Shown here: one piece after another, positions 23,143 through 36,429 of the stretch
Layout: the number at the start of each line of letters is the position of its first letter
How positions within the stretch are numbered: position 1 is the first letter of the stretch
Origin: Asterella californica
Lineage: Eukaryota; Streptophyta; Marchantiopsida; Marchantiales; Aytoniaceae
DNA: 64,000 nt
Reading direction: 5' to 3'
Assembly (NCBI GenBank): GCA_036924285.1
Contig: JAYKYS010000010.1
Coordinates: 6,138,001 to 6,202,000, forward strand
Program-made: the position numbers and the translations under genes
The notes under the pieces: model-generated
Seen by the model: only the letters and a program-made list of their open reading frames with translations
Database searches by the model: none
What the model was told of the DNA's origin: nothing

Positions 23143-25020
23143 ATCTCTAACTATGTTCACTTTCTCTTGTCACCAAATACAAAAAATGCATAGCCTCGTA
23201 ATGCAATTGCGAGGCACCTTGCTGATCTTTTAACTGAACAAATACAAATGATATCATCGTACAGTTTGCAATCTGATTAATTGTAGGAGATTTAAACTTG
23301 GAGGGATTTGCTTTTCCAACACTCATTTAGAACATTCTTGCTTTGCTAACTTTACTAGAAATTGACTTCCTGACACCCTTGGAACGACAAAGCAACTCCC
23401 TCGCACCCCCAATGACGAAAATGTCTCTTTCACACAGATTACCGCGTGTTGCCCGCAAGTCTATTGGTCTGATACCGGTTCTCGATGAAACTTTTGTCGT
23501 CACGACGGGATATTGATACTGCATGCGACACAGTTCGATAGTGACCTATCTAGTTCAAATAGGAGTGTTGTTAGGAGACAGCCGCAGGCAGACAGACATT
23601 AGAGAGGGTTCCGTTAGTGAAGCTATGTCCATTCACATCACTTGTTGTTTATTACAAGCTGATCGACTTTTGCCATCCAGGATTTCTCAAGCATTGTTGC
23701 GTGAAAATTTGCAATCTTGCAGTCAGATACGCTAAGTACTCTGCCATTCACAGATACTTTACAGAGACAGAATATTTTAGGCAGATCGTAGATTGGAAAG
23801 ATGTGAGAAAGACATTTTCTATTCATTGGGGGTGCGAGGGAGCTGCTGTGGAGGAGACTATTTTTGCTAACTCTACAGTAAAGAAATTTGCTTCGGAACA
23901 GCACCATTCTAGTTATTATAAGGTTAACTACCAATAGTATAGTTCAGGTTCTAATAAGAACAAGAAGTTAATGTGAAAACCAAAAGTATATAAGAAAACC
24001 CATAGTTCTAGAATTCAAGTGCAACATGCACAGGGAATTCCAATGATCGATATCAACTGTATAAAGTACTATGCGAGTGTGTCGTAGTACTACTTTTTGA
24101 GAGGGGTGCCTTCATTGAGAAACATGGTAACTGGGAATATAGCTAAACTGTCACCCACAGGTCAGCAAGTCACGTACAACCGTAGAGGAAAGTGCTGTCA
24201 AAACAAGTTCCTTGATTATGGTGCAAGCAAAGCTAAAATGTTTGAAATGGGCGCTCTACAAGCAAATTGCTCTTCAAACTTGGGAAATTCAAAGTTGGGC
24301 GGACTTCTTTGCAAAGCAGTAAAGATTTTTGGAGTAGGTCCACCAAAAGGATTGGGTCGGTGGAAAGGAGAGTTCAGCTGCAAAGAATACTATATAGTCT
24401 CCAGTCAGCATACTCCAGTCTCTATCAAGGCAGCACCTCTTTTCACCTTGGTCTCGTAAGAATGAACTTTAAACTAACAGTAGATTACCTTAGCATTAAA
24501 AATATTAGTTTACGTTTCCGTTTTGTTTCGTTTCTTTTCCGTTTCCATCTTAACAAAGTAAAAGATAGCAATAGAAGGTAAAGCAGTAAATTACTTAAAC
24601 GTTAGCATGCATCCCAAATGAGTTCCGAAGCAAAGAGACAGAACATGAAAAGCAGAAATATAGTTTTAAAATTCTTCTAAATGGTTCGCTGTACATCATG
24701 TTTGGGAAAGATCTTCTTTTTGAGAAAGCAGAATCACTCTGTGCCGTAAGCTAAGTTTAACATGTGCAATGTGGACATGCGAAAAAGAGACATTTGACAA
24801 GATATATAAATTCAAAATATTAAATTTAGATATCTATTTTAATAATTCTAAAGTGAATGTAACAGATGGACTATACTGAGTAAAAACTGGTAACTGTAGT
24901 AATTGAAACATCATTCCTTCTACTATAAACACAAGTCTTTACTAAAATAAAAATAATTTACTTCAATATATATTAATTTATGAGCTAACTCATCCAAGAA
25001 TAAAAATTAAATTATAGATT
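23143..25020. other. Gap without convincing gene
   Basis: Frames at 23617-23937 (106 codons) and 24097-24459 (120 codons) show no domain and lie in AT-rich, otherwise stop-rich DNA. Nothing is assigned. Confidence 0.35.
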
Positions 25021-25110
25021 AATAGACATGCAAATACCTCCTCCATCTGAACGTGGAGGAGGTGATATAATGCATGCCTCCTCAGTAATAAGCACCAGTC
25101 CCTGCAGGGA
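25021..25110. repeat. Small fragment related to repeat family B
   Basis: A hairpin pairs 25037-25045 with 25054-25062 (CCTCCTCCA arm). The stretch CCTCCTCCATC...GAGGTGA is shared with the second hairpin of family B at 52840-52865. Only this small part is recognisable. Confidence 0.4.
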
Positions 25111-26225
25111 GAAGCTCCAATGCGAAAACATGCCCTAAACTCAGAAAAGATTCGAATAGAAATTAGAAGCATCTAATTCTCATATGGCTGAACCTTTACC
25201 TCCAAATTAGTGAAGCGCTAAACCAAAAGAGAACGTCTTGAAAGCCGTTGGGTGGTAGCTTGGAGCGGGGACCCGATGTTCATGGAATCGAAATTAACTA
25301 TTTTAATTAGAAGTGATGCTTGAACCTTGAAGCGACGTAGTTTAAACCGGCAATTTGGTGTGGTTGACACTCCTGAGTGCAGTAGGAGACTTTCGGTCAC
25401 AACTTAAACCACAGATTTCAGTATTTGGGCTCCGGGAGTCCCGGGAGTCTGTCAGTAGGATGGACCGTGTGAAAACGACGGGAGGAGACGGAGCAAGGCA
25501 TCGGAACAGAACATATACAGCCTATACGGTATACGGTCGACTGACGGGCCTGGCCTGTTCTCTCGAGGTTTTAGGTGTCTTCCCCAAAAAACGCCTTTCT
25601 GTCCTTTTCTGTACTCTGAACACCTTTTCTTTCGTCACTACCACTGCTCAAGAGAGAACGATGAAGGCAGCAGCTGTTAGTCTTGGGCGCTCGTATGTTC
25701 CTCTCTGTGCCTGCTTGCCTGTCACCTGATCGTCGGCACGAGCACGAGGTGGATTCGCTGCAGTTGTCAGAAACCAGACTAGAATCGCTTGTCTTCAAAA
25801 GAAGGCGAGTGGAAGTGGTGAGAGTTTGAAGAGATTAAAGCCAGGAGCGCTGGAGCTGATAGTGCTGTGGCGAAGCGGGTGAAGATTGGAGACGAGCGAG
25901 CGAGGGAGCGGCGATTCACTCGGTACTGGCGTCGTTTTGCAGTTGGAGAGTGTACGCTATTGGTGGTGACATTCCGGACAGTTTTGAGTAGTAGTAGGGA
26001 GGTGGTTCGAGTGCTGAGGAGGGTAGATTTTATGTCTGGCTGGGCGGCAGAAGAGAAGTGTCAATGGCGGACTGACTGCGTGAGGGTGAATTTGGTGTGG
26101 GGTAGGAGTAGTAGTGGGTTTAATAGGTGGCAAAAGCACGAAGAGAAGTAGGCGTTTGATCTGTCAGACGCAGGGGTGGAGGACAATTGATGCACGAAGG
26201 TCTGTTGTAGGACTAGAAATCAGCA
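25111..26225 (+). other. Upstream region and leader of the glycerol-3-phosphate dehydrogenase gene
   Basis: From about 25840 the plus strand is rich in G and in GGAG/GGTG runs and lacks a TATA box. Frames on either strand (25867-26151 plus, 26139-25957 minus) have no motif. A palindrome CTCCCGGGAG-like site lies near 25433. Confidence 0.35.
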
Positions 26226-29200
26226 ATGGCAGGAGATGATGGTTTCAGGGACTCTGCGCACCAGTCGCATAACACTGAAGAGCGATTGCAAGAGTTGAGG
26301 AGGTTGCTAAATAAACAGGACGGCGATGCCTTGAGAATTGTGGGAGTTGGTGCCGGCGCCTGGGGGAGTGTCTTCATTGCTATGCTCCAGGATGCTTACG
26401 GGCATATGCGTGATTCAGTCCAGGTGTGCGGTGCGGGTATACACGCCAAGCAATTACTTATTGCATTTCAGAAGCCCCTCTTTGCCCTAACTGATACGGT
26501 TGTCGTTGCTCGATTGAGCTCTTGTCGCTGTTTTCGTTGTTCCTGTTGCTCTGAAGACCGAGGCTTCTTTTCCTGCTCCGATCTACAGTCAGTCGCTAAT
26601 ATCGGGGTTCCTGTGGACACTGTCAAATGCTGACGCATTCAGGTACGCATATGGCGTAGAGCTGGAAAGCCAGTGGATCGTGTCTCGGCGGAGCATCTTT
26701 TTGAAGTCATAAATTCGCGGGAGGATGTTCTCCGTCGACTGATCCGAAAATGCGCGTATCTCAAGTATGTTGAGGGGCGCCTGGGTGATCGAACCTTATA
26801 CGCGGACGAAATTTTGAGGGACGGGTTTTGTGTAAATATGTTGGACACTCCCCTCTGTCCGCTAAAAGTGGTGACAAATCTTGAGGAGGCAGTTTGGGAC
26901 GCGGACATTGTTGTAAATGGTCTTCCATCCACCGAAACACGTGCGGTGTTTGAGCAAATCGGGCGATACTGGCGAGAAAGGCGAACCATGCCCCTGATTA
27001 TATCGCTGGCGAAGGGTGTAGAGGCATCAATCAAACCCGTCCCGCACATTGTAACGCCTACAAAGATGATATTAGACGCAAGTGAGAAATTTCGCTGGAG
27101 CTCATTCCATTGTTTGTTGTCTTCGTTTTTTGACGTTTGGCTACGTTCGGACGTTGATGCTACGAGTGTAGCTCGAACGCTTTCTACATCATGCATATCC
27201 GGACATTTACAGTTTGACTATGGGACTTATCAAAGCCGGAAACCTCGCTTTCCTGATCAACAAATTGCTCTTCGTATGCACCAATAAAATGTGACTTCCA
27301 GTTTAGATTGTCTTCTAATGTTTTCAGCTTGTTGCGAGAAGGAGTGTTTGTTTGAGCTATGGCCTTCTCATACTGATGCTTCCACCTTGAAAATGTCACA
27401 GCTGGTGTGCCAGATGATCAAGTCCTTTACCTTGGTGGTCCAAATATTGCGTCGGAAGTTTACAACAAGGAATACGCAAACGCCAGAATCTGTGGTTCGG
27501 ATAAGTGGAGGAAACCACTAGCACGTTTCTTGCGTCAGCCACATTTCATTGTTTGGGACAATTCTGATCTGGTTACGCACGAAGTTATGGGAGGTCTGAA
27601 AAACGTTTACGCGATTGGCGCTGGTACGCTTCTGACGCCTTTTACCCTGGTATCTTGCAGTCTACCCAGCTTCATAGTTTTCCCCATCCTTTCTGCATTC
27701 CCGAGGTTCGCTTGAAGGATATATTGAGACCAGTATATCCAATAACGGTGGATATCTGGAATTAGTACGTCCGCCATTGCATTTTACTCCCTTCGGAGCG
27801 AGGAAATGACACATTATTTTCCATTTACCGCTTGGTACTTAGAAACTTTGTTTGGTATCCGGTGACTGACCCTGTGTTTACCAAAGAATATTCGTAATAC
27901 TTAACATTCTGGGAACTGTGTACGGAGTGAATAGAGTCAGAAATCTAGGTCCTTGCACCGCTCAGAGACCCTCTTATTTCACGTACTCAAGCCCTTCAGA
28001 GTATATAAAGCTTGCGGTTCTTCACCGCGTGTTTATACCGTTTCTTGGTGTACGTAACGTATCAAGTACGTCCCAATCCCTATCATTCTTGCCGGAAGAG
28101 CAAAGTAGAGCTAGATTGTCTTAGGTTCCATCTCGATTCGTCGTACTGGTCAAACACCATCGGCAGTCCATACAAATTTTGGAGGGAATATAGTTCGAGA
28201 TGGGGCGTGCGAGGGCATGGTTTCTGCGGGGGAGCCGTTGTTGTTCTACCCACTTATCCTCGTGTTTCGCAAAACCGAAGAAGGGTTAAGAGGAATCTGA
28301 AAGGCATGTCGACGCAGGCATTGTCAGGGATGTCACACATCCGCTTACAGGGTAAAAGTCAAATTCCCGTGACAGTCTTATAGTAATGCCTGGAAAGCCT
28401 CACGAGGTAACAGAGACCCCATACAGCTTTGTTCTCTCTGAACGGCCAAGTCCTTTTGCACTGGCACTTTGATGTAACGCGAAAATCACCCTCCTCAGGG
28501 ACTATTCTGTGATATTTATCATCATTGAAGTGGAGGAAAATCACTCTACTCAATGTCCCTTTTCCCTCTCTCTAAACTTTCGGGGTGGATCAGTCTACTT
28601 AAAATAAGCAGGAAAATCACTCTGCGCAAGGCAACCCCTGTCATGTCTTTGACTGTCAAAGTTGGATGTGTCACTTCCACTTAGCAGGAACATCAATCCG
28701 CAACTCCTGTGTGATTACTTCATTGTCCAAATGGACCAAAATAACCCAGCGCAGTACCTCCTTTCTGGTCTTTTCATCCGGTTGAAGACGACTAGTCTTC
28801 TTTCAGTATAGGGGGATGTAGCGCCTTGCTGAAGGCTTAGTTTGTGATCCCTTTGCACTGGATTTCCGTTGAGCACCAAATATCAACTTGCGCACCGTCT
28901 ACACCGTGTTCAGTTTGCACTACGGAAGTGGACGAAAGTTACCCTGCTTAACACCTACTTTATGGTGTTCTCTCATTTTTAAAGTGGACAAGGTCTCTCA
29001 GTTTAGCATTATACTCACCAGATTCAACATTAGAACGGTCTTTTGTCATGTCTGCTCAGGGTCTGCTTGGTCTCTTTTGCGCTTTAGAAACGGATAATCG
29101 CCCCTGTGCGGGACCTTTTCTCGGCCTCTCTGTTCCGGCAAAGTGGATGAAAGTAATCGGGTGCAGAACTATTTGGATTTCCTTGCTCCGTATAAGTGGA

Positions 29201-30616
29201 TGAAGGTCACCGTGCGCAGGGCCTATTTGTTGTCTCTTCCTTTTCTCGAGGTGGACGAACAACACTCTGTGCAGGGCCTACTTTTTTAATCTCTTTGCGC
29301 TGTCGAAGGGGTGTAGTCCACGAGGCCTACTTTGTGATCTATTTGCTGGTTCACCTGCGCAACGTCCTCCTTGTAATCTGTTTGCAGTCACGAAGTGGGT
29401 TAACGTACTCTGTGCGAAGTCAAAGTTACTCCACTCGAAATTTCTGGAGAAAGGTTCAAGGTTTACCTGATGTGTATCTCTCACTCGTCTCCACGTGGTT
29501 TAGGTAGTTAGATGATGTGTGGTCTTGATGTCCTGCAGGCATGGTTGCTGAGCTGACAAACGAGAGCGCTACCAGCAAAGCTGTGTACTTTGCTCTGTGC
29601 ACTTCAGAGATGATCTACATCACTCACTTACTGTCGGAGGAACCAGAAAGGTTAGCGGGTCCTTTACTTGCCGACACTTATGTCACACTTCTAAAAGGTC
29701 GTAATGCTTGGTATGGACACCAGCTGGCCACGGGTGAGATCACACCAGCCATGGGTGATAGCATCAAGGGGAAGGGTATGATTCAGGTAATGTTTAACCT
29801 CCCGTCTTTCTTTTATGTTGAAGATCTTGCCTTTGTAGCGGCCCTTCTCTTTACGTGAGCTCCGGGGTTGTTATCTCATGCACTTTCCTGTCGCAAAGCA
29901 CATGTCTCTTTCTGTTTTCCGCAGTCCTAGTTCGAAGAACATCAGTAAAGGGCTGTACCGATCAGCTTACGAGGAGCAAATCACTGGTGACGTCTTTGTG
30001 CCCACAGCCAACTTTAACGTGGTCAATGATGGTATGCAGGGCGTTTCAGCTGTAGAAGCATTCCATGAGTTACTGAAGCAACCGAGTTTGAGTGTAATCC
30101 ATCCTGAAAACAATGAGCCAGTTGCTCCCGTAGATCTCTGCCCGATATTGCAAACGCTTTATAGAATACTGATTGAAAGGTGAAACTCTTCAATCTTCTC
30201 TGTTTCGATTTGTGTGGAATCAGTGTTCGAGTGTTAGATGTTACCGTCCTTGAGCTTATCTGATCAGTTTATCAAAACAGTTCTTAGTGACTATTAAGTC
30301 GTAAGGCGGCATCATCAGTAGATGCAGCTTGTCTTCTGAACTAAAACCAACCGGAGCTCCAAGATTTGTGTTCTAATTTGTACAGTTAACATGACCGTTT
30401 TGCAGGGATCTTAAGCCAGCAGGTATACTGACCGCCTTAAGGGATGAGAATATGTACGATCCTCGTCAAAGGATTGAAATCGCACAAGATAAGGCATATT
30501 ACATGCCACAGCTTTTATCTACCCCAGAGAAGACCAAGTCGTTCAGTCCTGGTAGACATGTTGTCGGCAATGGAGTAGTCAGGAATGTGGAATCCCCAAC
30601 CAAACAATCTTCATAG
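26226..30616 (+). CDS. GPDHC: Cytosolic-type NAD-dependent glycerol-3-phosphate dehydrogenase, six exons
   Basis: Interconverts dihydroxyacetone phosphate/NADH and glycerol 3-phosphate/NAD. Exons inferred from GT-AG sites and frame: 26226-26423, 26643-27081, 27402-27623, 29539-29786, 30040-30179, 30406-30616; 485 residues. The NAD-binding loop is [11 protein letters not shown] (Gly40-Gly47). The SLAKG (Lys190) and [12 protein letters not shown] (Lys279) motifs carry the conserved active-site lysines, and [19 protein letters not shown] and [10 protein letters not shown] are typical of the plant cytosolic class. There is no transit peptide, in keeping with cytosolic action. The C-terminus runs about 34 residues past the last family-like segment ([10 protein letters not shown]) with a Ser/Pro/Lys-rich tail. 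All exon phases join cleanly. Intron 3 (27624-29538) is unusually long and holds a minisatellite. Start: first in-frame ATG, in context CAGCAATGGC. Confidence 0.94.
28380..29440 (+). repeat. Degenerate ~55-bp minisatellite in intron 3 of the GPDH gene
   Basis: A unit with the course GTGGA(C/T)GAA - (A)TCACTCTGCGCAGGG - CCTACTTTGTGATCT - CTTTGCGCTG recurs many times. GTGGA anchors at 28530 and 28585 (55 apart), 28928 and 28984 (56), then 29143 (159 on, three units), 29196 (53) and 29251 (55) keep the phase. Copies are heavily diverged, some with indels. It is confined to the intron and has no conserved reading frame. Confidence 0.75.
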
Positions 30617-32283
30617 AGCTGTGACCAGGAGCACATTTGTTTTAAGATCTCCTTAAGATCTTCGTGCTCACCGCGTGCAGTTCCTTCTCCCGATCTGCAC
30701 AGTCGGTGCATTAGAGAATCACCTCCTGTGGCCTTTTGTTTCAGTCCAGCGCGCGGACTGCCTGAACCGTATTTCTTAACTGCGCGTTGATGCAGCCCGA
30801 GCTACTTCCGTTGTAGTATACAGAGTGATCGGAGTCTTTGTCTTCAAGAACTCGTCGAAGAGCAGGGAGAAGGTAGTTAGGCCCCTGATGAGTGACTTAT
30901 CTTACTCACATACAGATTCAATTTTCCGCCCCACATACCCCACGCGACCGCTAGACTTGTAGGAGATACCCCACGACATGCATGGAGAGATGTCACAGCT
31001 AGCAGAAGAGTTGGCTGCTGTAGTAATACAATGTAATATTTTTTACTCAACATGTTCTGGTGGTGTCTGGCAAGACCATCATCAAACTAACGTATCCACT
31101 GGTTATCTGGAAAGCTTTGGGATGCGCTTTCTGCAGGACGGAAGGTTTTGTTCGGTTGTTGGTGGTGATCTTAAGTGTTCTTTCGTGGATGAAGAAAATA
31201 AAGGCAGCAAGCGGTTAATTCGTACAACTATGGATCCAATCTTCTACAGTGTTAGGATTTAGGGAGACGAGGCTTCGTTTCGAGTACCTCGACACCGAAG
31301 ATGTATTGGACGGCGGAGCCATGTTCATGTCCCCTTTCTGGTATCGATGACAACCATTTTGAACAGAGCTGAGCCAAGTGAGAAAGCCAATGGGTAGACG
31401 GACGAAGAGTTGTGGACCAAATCAGCTCTTGGGTCGTGTTACAATCAGCCAGTATGCGAGTTTATTAGAATAGGATAAAGAACCGTAACCGTTGCATTCT
31501 GAGCGTGAGCCAAGGCAGTGCTCAAAGTTGAAGCAATACACCGCTTACGGTGCTTTTAACTTAATTAGCTTTAACGTAAATACCGCTACTTATGAACTCC
31601 GACGAGGTGGAGTGAGTCGCGCGTGCACGTTGAACGTTGTCAAGCGGAGTACAATCAAAGCCAGCTGTATAAACGGGGTACACGAAAGTGATGTTGTCTG
31701 ATCAACACATAATTCCGATATTAGTTCGATGTTTACAACGAACGAAATTTAGTAATGACTTCAGTTCCAAGTTGCATGATAAATTCGGTTCACAAGTTAG
31801 TACGATGATCCCTAAGTAAAAGTATATTCTTTCTTCAAATAGAGTGAAGGTTTGTGATCGTTAACTAAATCATGCCGCTATTCTTCAGTGTTTACACGTT
31901 ACTGGCTTCCATTAAATTTCTCTTATTGCTTCCAAAAACTGTTTTCGCTGGAGGGCTTTTTCCTGATTAAACCACCCCTTGCAGTACTCCTCTCGCGAGT
32001 ACGAGGGACGCCTATGGAGACCAAGAGGTCTGGGTTCACCACCCGACACAGGATGTCCACAAGCAAACTAGGTGACGCAGTTGAAACAAGGCAGCCGCTT
32101 GCTTGTTTTTCCTTTCTACAGTCCACTGTTATTGCAGTAGGCATTTCTCAGGTGGACACGACTTCGACTGGAAGCGAGTGAAAGCGAGACTTCATTTGTA
32201 CGAGCACCGAAACTCTCTCCAGTTTGCTAGACACTACTCTACGCGAGCCAGTCTCCAAGAGGGTAAATTCTCCCAGATATTTT
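30617..32283. other. Region downstream of the GPDH gene, no convincing gene
   Basis: A 94-codon frame at 30978-31262 and a 97-codon frame at 31888-32181 are open but unrecognised. A palindromic AAGATCTCCTTAAGATCTT lies at about 30641-30660. AAAATAAAG near 31196 is a possible polyadenylation signal, too far from the stop to assign. Confidence 0.35.
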
Positions 32284-32590
32284 CTTGATCACACCCCCAA
32301 TAGGTTCATTTAGCTTCATCACACCTCTCTTTACGATGTATTGCTTGATCACAACTCTGACTAGTTATCGACAATAAAATCAATTATTTTATTTTGTTAT
32401 TTTTCATTGTATTATTTTCTATTGTGACTACATATCACTGTCATCTAAATCATCTAACAGTTAAATACAAAAATGCTTATGTGGATAGTCCGAAATGTCA
32501 CTAATATAACAAAGTGACTCGTTTCACTATCTATATAGCCCGTAAGGGATGTGATCAAACTCAAAGATCTACTAGGGGTGTGATCAAGCA
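32284..32590. mobile_element. MITE family E, copy 1 (GATCACA-type)
   Basis: The left end is CTTGATCACACCCCCAATAG and the right end, reversed, GCTTGATCACACCCCTAG. Further GATCACA-like motifs stand inside both ends (three at the left within ~80 bp, two at the right), all oriented inward. The centre is AT-rich with no frame. The second copy is at 44886-45231. A clear target-site duplication was not found. Confidence 0.75.
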
Positions 32591-35500
32591 AATTTCTGTA
32601 AATTTTTGGTACAATTTTGGCTTTATCACTTCGAGTATCCAACATGGTGTATGTATGATGAAGCATTTTTTAAATCATAACGTTGGTATGTTTATGACTA
32701 AGATTCTATTTTGAGGAATTAAAATTATAGAGTTAACTCTACTCATATTTAGTTAATGTCGTGTGAGTCTGCATGAATCCTGATCGTATTATGCAATGAC
32801 AAATAACAATATATTATTAGATCTATGCACGGCAAAGCCCGAGTTAATATGAGTAGAGTTTAACATGTTACGCAATTACATCCTTACTTCCTTTAATAGA
32901 GTCATAGCATAAAAAAAACTTACAAAGAGTGATTGAAGAACGGGAAACATCTCATGGAAATTTTGAACCGGTGGGTTACGAGCATAAGAGTATCCTCACC
33001 TGTATAATGTTATTTACTTTTTATAACATAATTACTAGGCCATGATTATCTAAAGTCACGTAGCAGCGATCCTTCGGTACCGAAACGCTTGGGGGGACGA
33101 GTCCGTGATCCTAATCCATTATGCACATTACTGTGAACCTGGAAGTAAACAGTGACAAGGGATAGAGAGCAATGCGAGTAGTGAAGATAGAGAGAGGATA
33201 ACCACATATAGTACGAGAGAGAGTTTCTTGATGGGAAATTGACAATAAAGTGTGCGCGTGAAGAGAATGCTTAACTAATTAAATAGAGATTTTGTTTATT
33301 GGTTCAGTTCATAGAAAAAGAGAGTTGAAATAGAGAGACTTGCCAACCTAGAGTAGAATTCATTGTTAAGTAGAAATTTGTAATTGAAGTCCATGCAGTG
33401 GTGTAATTAGTGATCCAGAGTATCCACCGGTCTTTGTCAAATACACATCTGAGCTCGTCGGAATATATGAGCTTCATTCATATGAGCTTTTGATTTAATC
33501 GTTTGTTTCAGATTCAGCTTGGATGTATACCGAAGTTCAATTAGACATGCATTAGTGTGGTCGTTGTCTTATTTACTTGAGTTTACCTAGATTTCTTAGT
33601 TTCAAGCTTCCACTGATGTTTTAAAACTTACCTTTAGTACTCATTACCTCCTAATGTTCAGATTTAACGCTTAGTAATGGAAGCACTGCTCAAATATCTT
33701 TCAATCACCAAGCCTAAGCAATCTCTATTAAAAGTTTTAAGATCTTAGATTAGAGTGTAGAATTCTTATGAGACTAGACTGCTGTTGTGAATAAACTCAA
33801 CTGTTATCACATTTCTGGGATCTGTCTACAGAAGGTTTACCGAACTAGATATGAAAATAAAAATAATATAACAGTCTTCAAGGAAGTTCATATTCGACAA
33901 TTAATTCATTGTAGATAAGAGTTTCTATCCCGATATCTACCAAAATATGTATAACGTGGAAAGTAATCAACGCTATGTTGTGGAGGAAATATGCAGAAAA
34001 CGATAAATTCCAGGTAGACGAGGAAAAGATGGGTAAAAAGGTGAATTTTATAAAGAAAACAGATCACATTTACACTGGTGACACGTTTTCTTCCCGAAAA
34101 GTTCCCGAGAGATTACGTGCAAGTAAAGGGATGAAAATGAAATATAAATATAAAAAACGGAAATGTAAAAAGATGATGGAACGTTAAACACTAAACATTG
34201 AATCCCCATGAACTTGCTGCAGTGAGAAGAGTTTTTGTGCGATATATTAATGTAGGTTTGCACTGTACTCTGATTTTTGGCTACGTTCCACTCTACTCTG
34301 CGCGACAATAGCGTTCTTAACATAAAAAGCTCAAAAAAGATGAAGCCTGATGAAAGTGGATAAGAGTTGAAAATGAGACAAATGACATGAAATCGAATTA
34401 GGGGTCGTTCGACTCCACTAGCACAGAATTTGACCTTCTCTCTTATCTATAATCTAGACAGAAAATAATAATGTATGGAACTCAAAATATTGCTGCTAAT
34501 ATGCACTGATGATGGAAGTTTAGAACTTATCACCATACATCTCACGCATGCAAAATTCACACATACATGTAATCTGAAACATGCTTCTGTTGGTTCCACA
34601 TCATGTGATGTCGAAGACTTGACAAAATGTGCACATCATAAAAAGCAAGAGAAAGCTTTCAACTTTGATCATTCCAAGTTTTCAAGTCTAACTTGAAAAG
34701 TTCATCAAGTTCAAAGTTCTGCACGTCTGACTAGAAAGAGATGGCTCCAGTGTGTTGATTCTTCTTCCTGCCATGTTTTCTTTTCCCTACCAAGTACACA
34801 CTCCGTCCATAGGCATGGATGGATATTCTCCTTATCCGGTTTCTCGAAATAATGGGAGAGCTACCCCACCCACACATCTTGGAGCCCCATATGATGTTTC
34901 AGGAAAAATAACGTATTTATGCTGTTTTTAAAACTGAAATTTAAGTATAATTTACCCTTCTTTTTATATTTAACTTGAAATTAATAGTATATGATTTATA
35001 GAAATTATTTATTATTATTACATTTAAGTTTAAAGTCTTACTCGCATGTGGTAAACTTAGACAAATACTTCAAAGTGAACCACTATAGTTTTGGACTATT
35101 TCAAATCTACCTTTAGAGACAGCTCTAGTGCCTATAGAATTGATGTGAGAAAGTTTCAATCCTAACTTCTGTATCCCAATGCTAACTGGAAATTCTAGAA
35201 GCTGATCTTAAAGACCAAAACTCAAGATACTCTTGAACTTCATTTTATACGATAAAAGTATTTTCATCTTTGAGATAATTAAACAACAATGGAAGAGGTT
35301 CATGACTGATATGAAAGATTCACTTCTTTTAACAGATATCAATCTTTTTAATTTGGACTGGAAGTTCAACTTTATTAAAGGACTTAGAGCTCAAACGGGA
35401 CAGCAGTTCCAAAACTGGGGAAGGAAACTTTCTATCATGCGATACAAGGTTGGTAATAAGCAGTCCAGTTTTATGCATAGGGTTGGAGGTGTTATGTATA

Positions 35501-36429
35501 ATTTTTGGAGCAGGGTTTTTGCCAGGTCATTTCAATTTCATATGTGCAGTTTTGGACAGAACACATCTGTTCGTCTCAATATCCCAAACTGCGATCAAAG
35601 CGCAAGAGGGACTTTCAAGAAGATTTGATACTGCATAAACTGCAAGAGGCTTGAGGACTCCAAAACTGTACCTAGAATGACGAAAACTGCAGGTGCAGAT
35701 TAGCTCTTAGAGCACTTAGTTAATGTTTACGTTGAGGACTGTTCGATAGATAAAAAACCACAACACAACCACTAAGATTAGATCTCCATTGAGACATCTT
35801 GAGTCGGTCTTGAATGATACGTGATCCTGACCAATCATTTTCATGGATGTCAGAAGAACCTGCCATGGGATGATCCTCGAGACTCATGCATGAGCGATCC
35901 TGAAGACCTTCATCCACAAGTCTTACAAGATAGTCTAACAATAGCTGTTAGTCATAAAATATATTCTAACAAGTTCTCACATGTCAATATTAATATCGAT
36001 ACGTTCGATCACATATCGAGATGATACATTTCAATATGTGATTGAATAGTGAGAAGCGGGTCTTGAGAACATTGTGAAACTTCATACATATGTTTGTTGA
36101 AAGAGATCATGACCGTGAGTCTTGAACGGACTAGTGCTAGTGAGAGACCTAGATTAATATAGAGCATTGGTTGAGCAACTAAACATGAATATCTTTGTGT
36201 CTCATTAGATGATATATAATCAAAGAAAATATCAACGAAGTTACGAAGATAACAAAATTACAAGTACTATCCATTAACTTCTCACTTTTGTAAGACATAA
36301 ACTTTAAATCTTGATCTCAATGGAGACATGTCGTCCTTTGTGGAAAACTATGTAAGAGGACTAAATATTCTGTGGAGACCTAGTCTAACTCATACGTTAA
36401 AACAACTCCTCCATCTTTAGAAGAGTTGA
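32591..36429. other. Long gap, repeat-like debris without a gene
   Basis: The sequence is AT-rich. A 131-codon frame (35233-35628) in AT-rich DNA has no domain. About 33970-34187 holds a Lys-rich frame of low complexity. Phrases such as CAAAACTG recur around 35400-35690 and suggest old LTR-type debris, but no element could be delimited. Confidence 0.35.

Noticed and set aside
26639..27196. 185-codon minus-strand frame
   Set aside because: Exact antisense shadow of GPDH exon 2.
28380..29440. CRISPR array
   Set aside because: The repeated unit is degenerate throughout with no constant repeat and unique spacers, and lies in a eukaryotic intron.
29878..30039. In-frame extension upstream of GPDH exon 5
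   Set aside because: The family requires GKGMIQ to join directly to GVSAV; the extension is intron 4 sequence ending in an AG acceptor.
35233..35628. 131-codon AT-rich frame as a gene
   Set aside because: No domain, composition follows the AT-rich DNA, and neighbouring phrases suggest retroelement debris.
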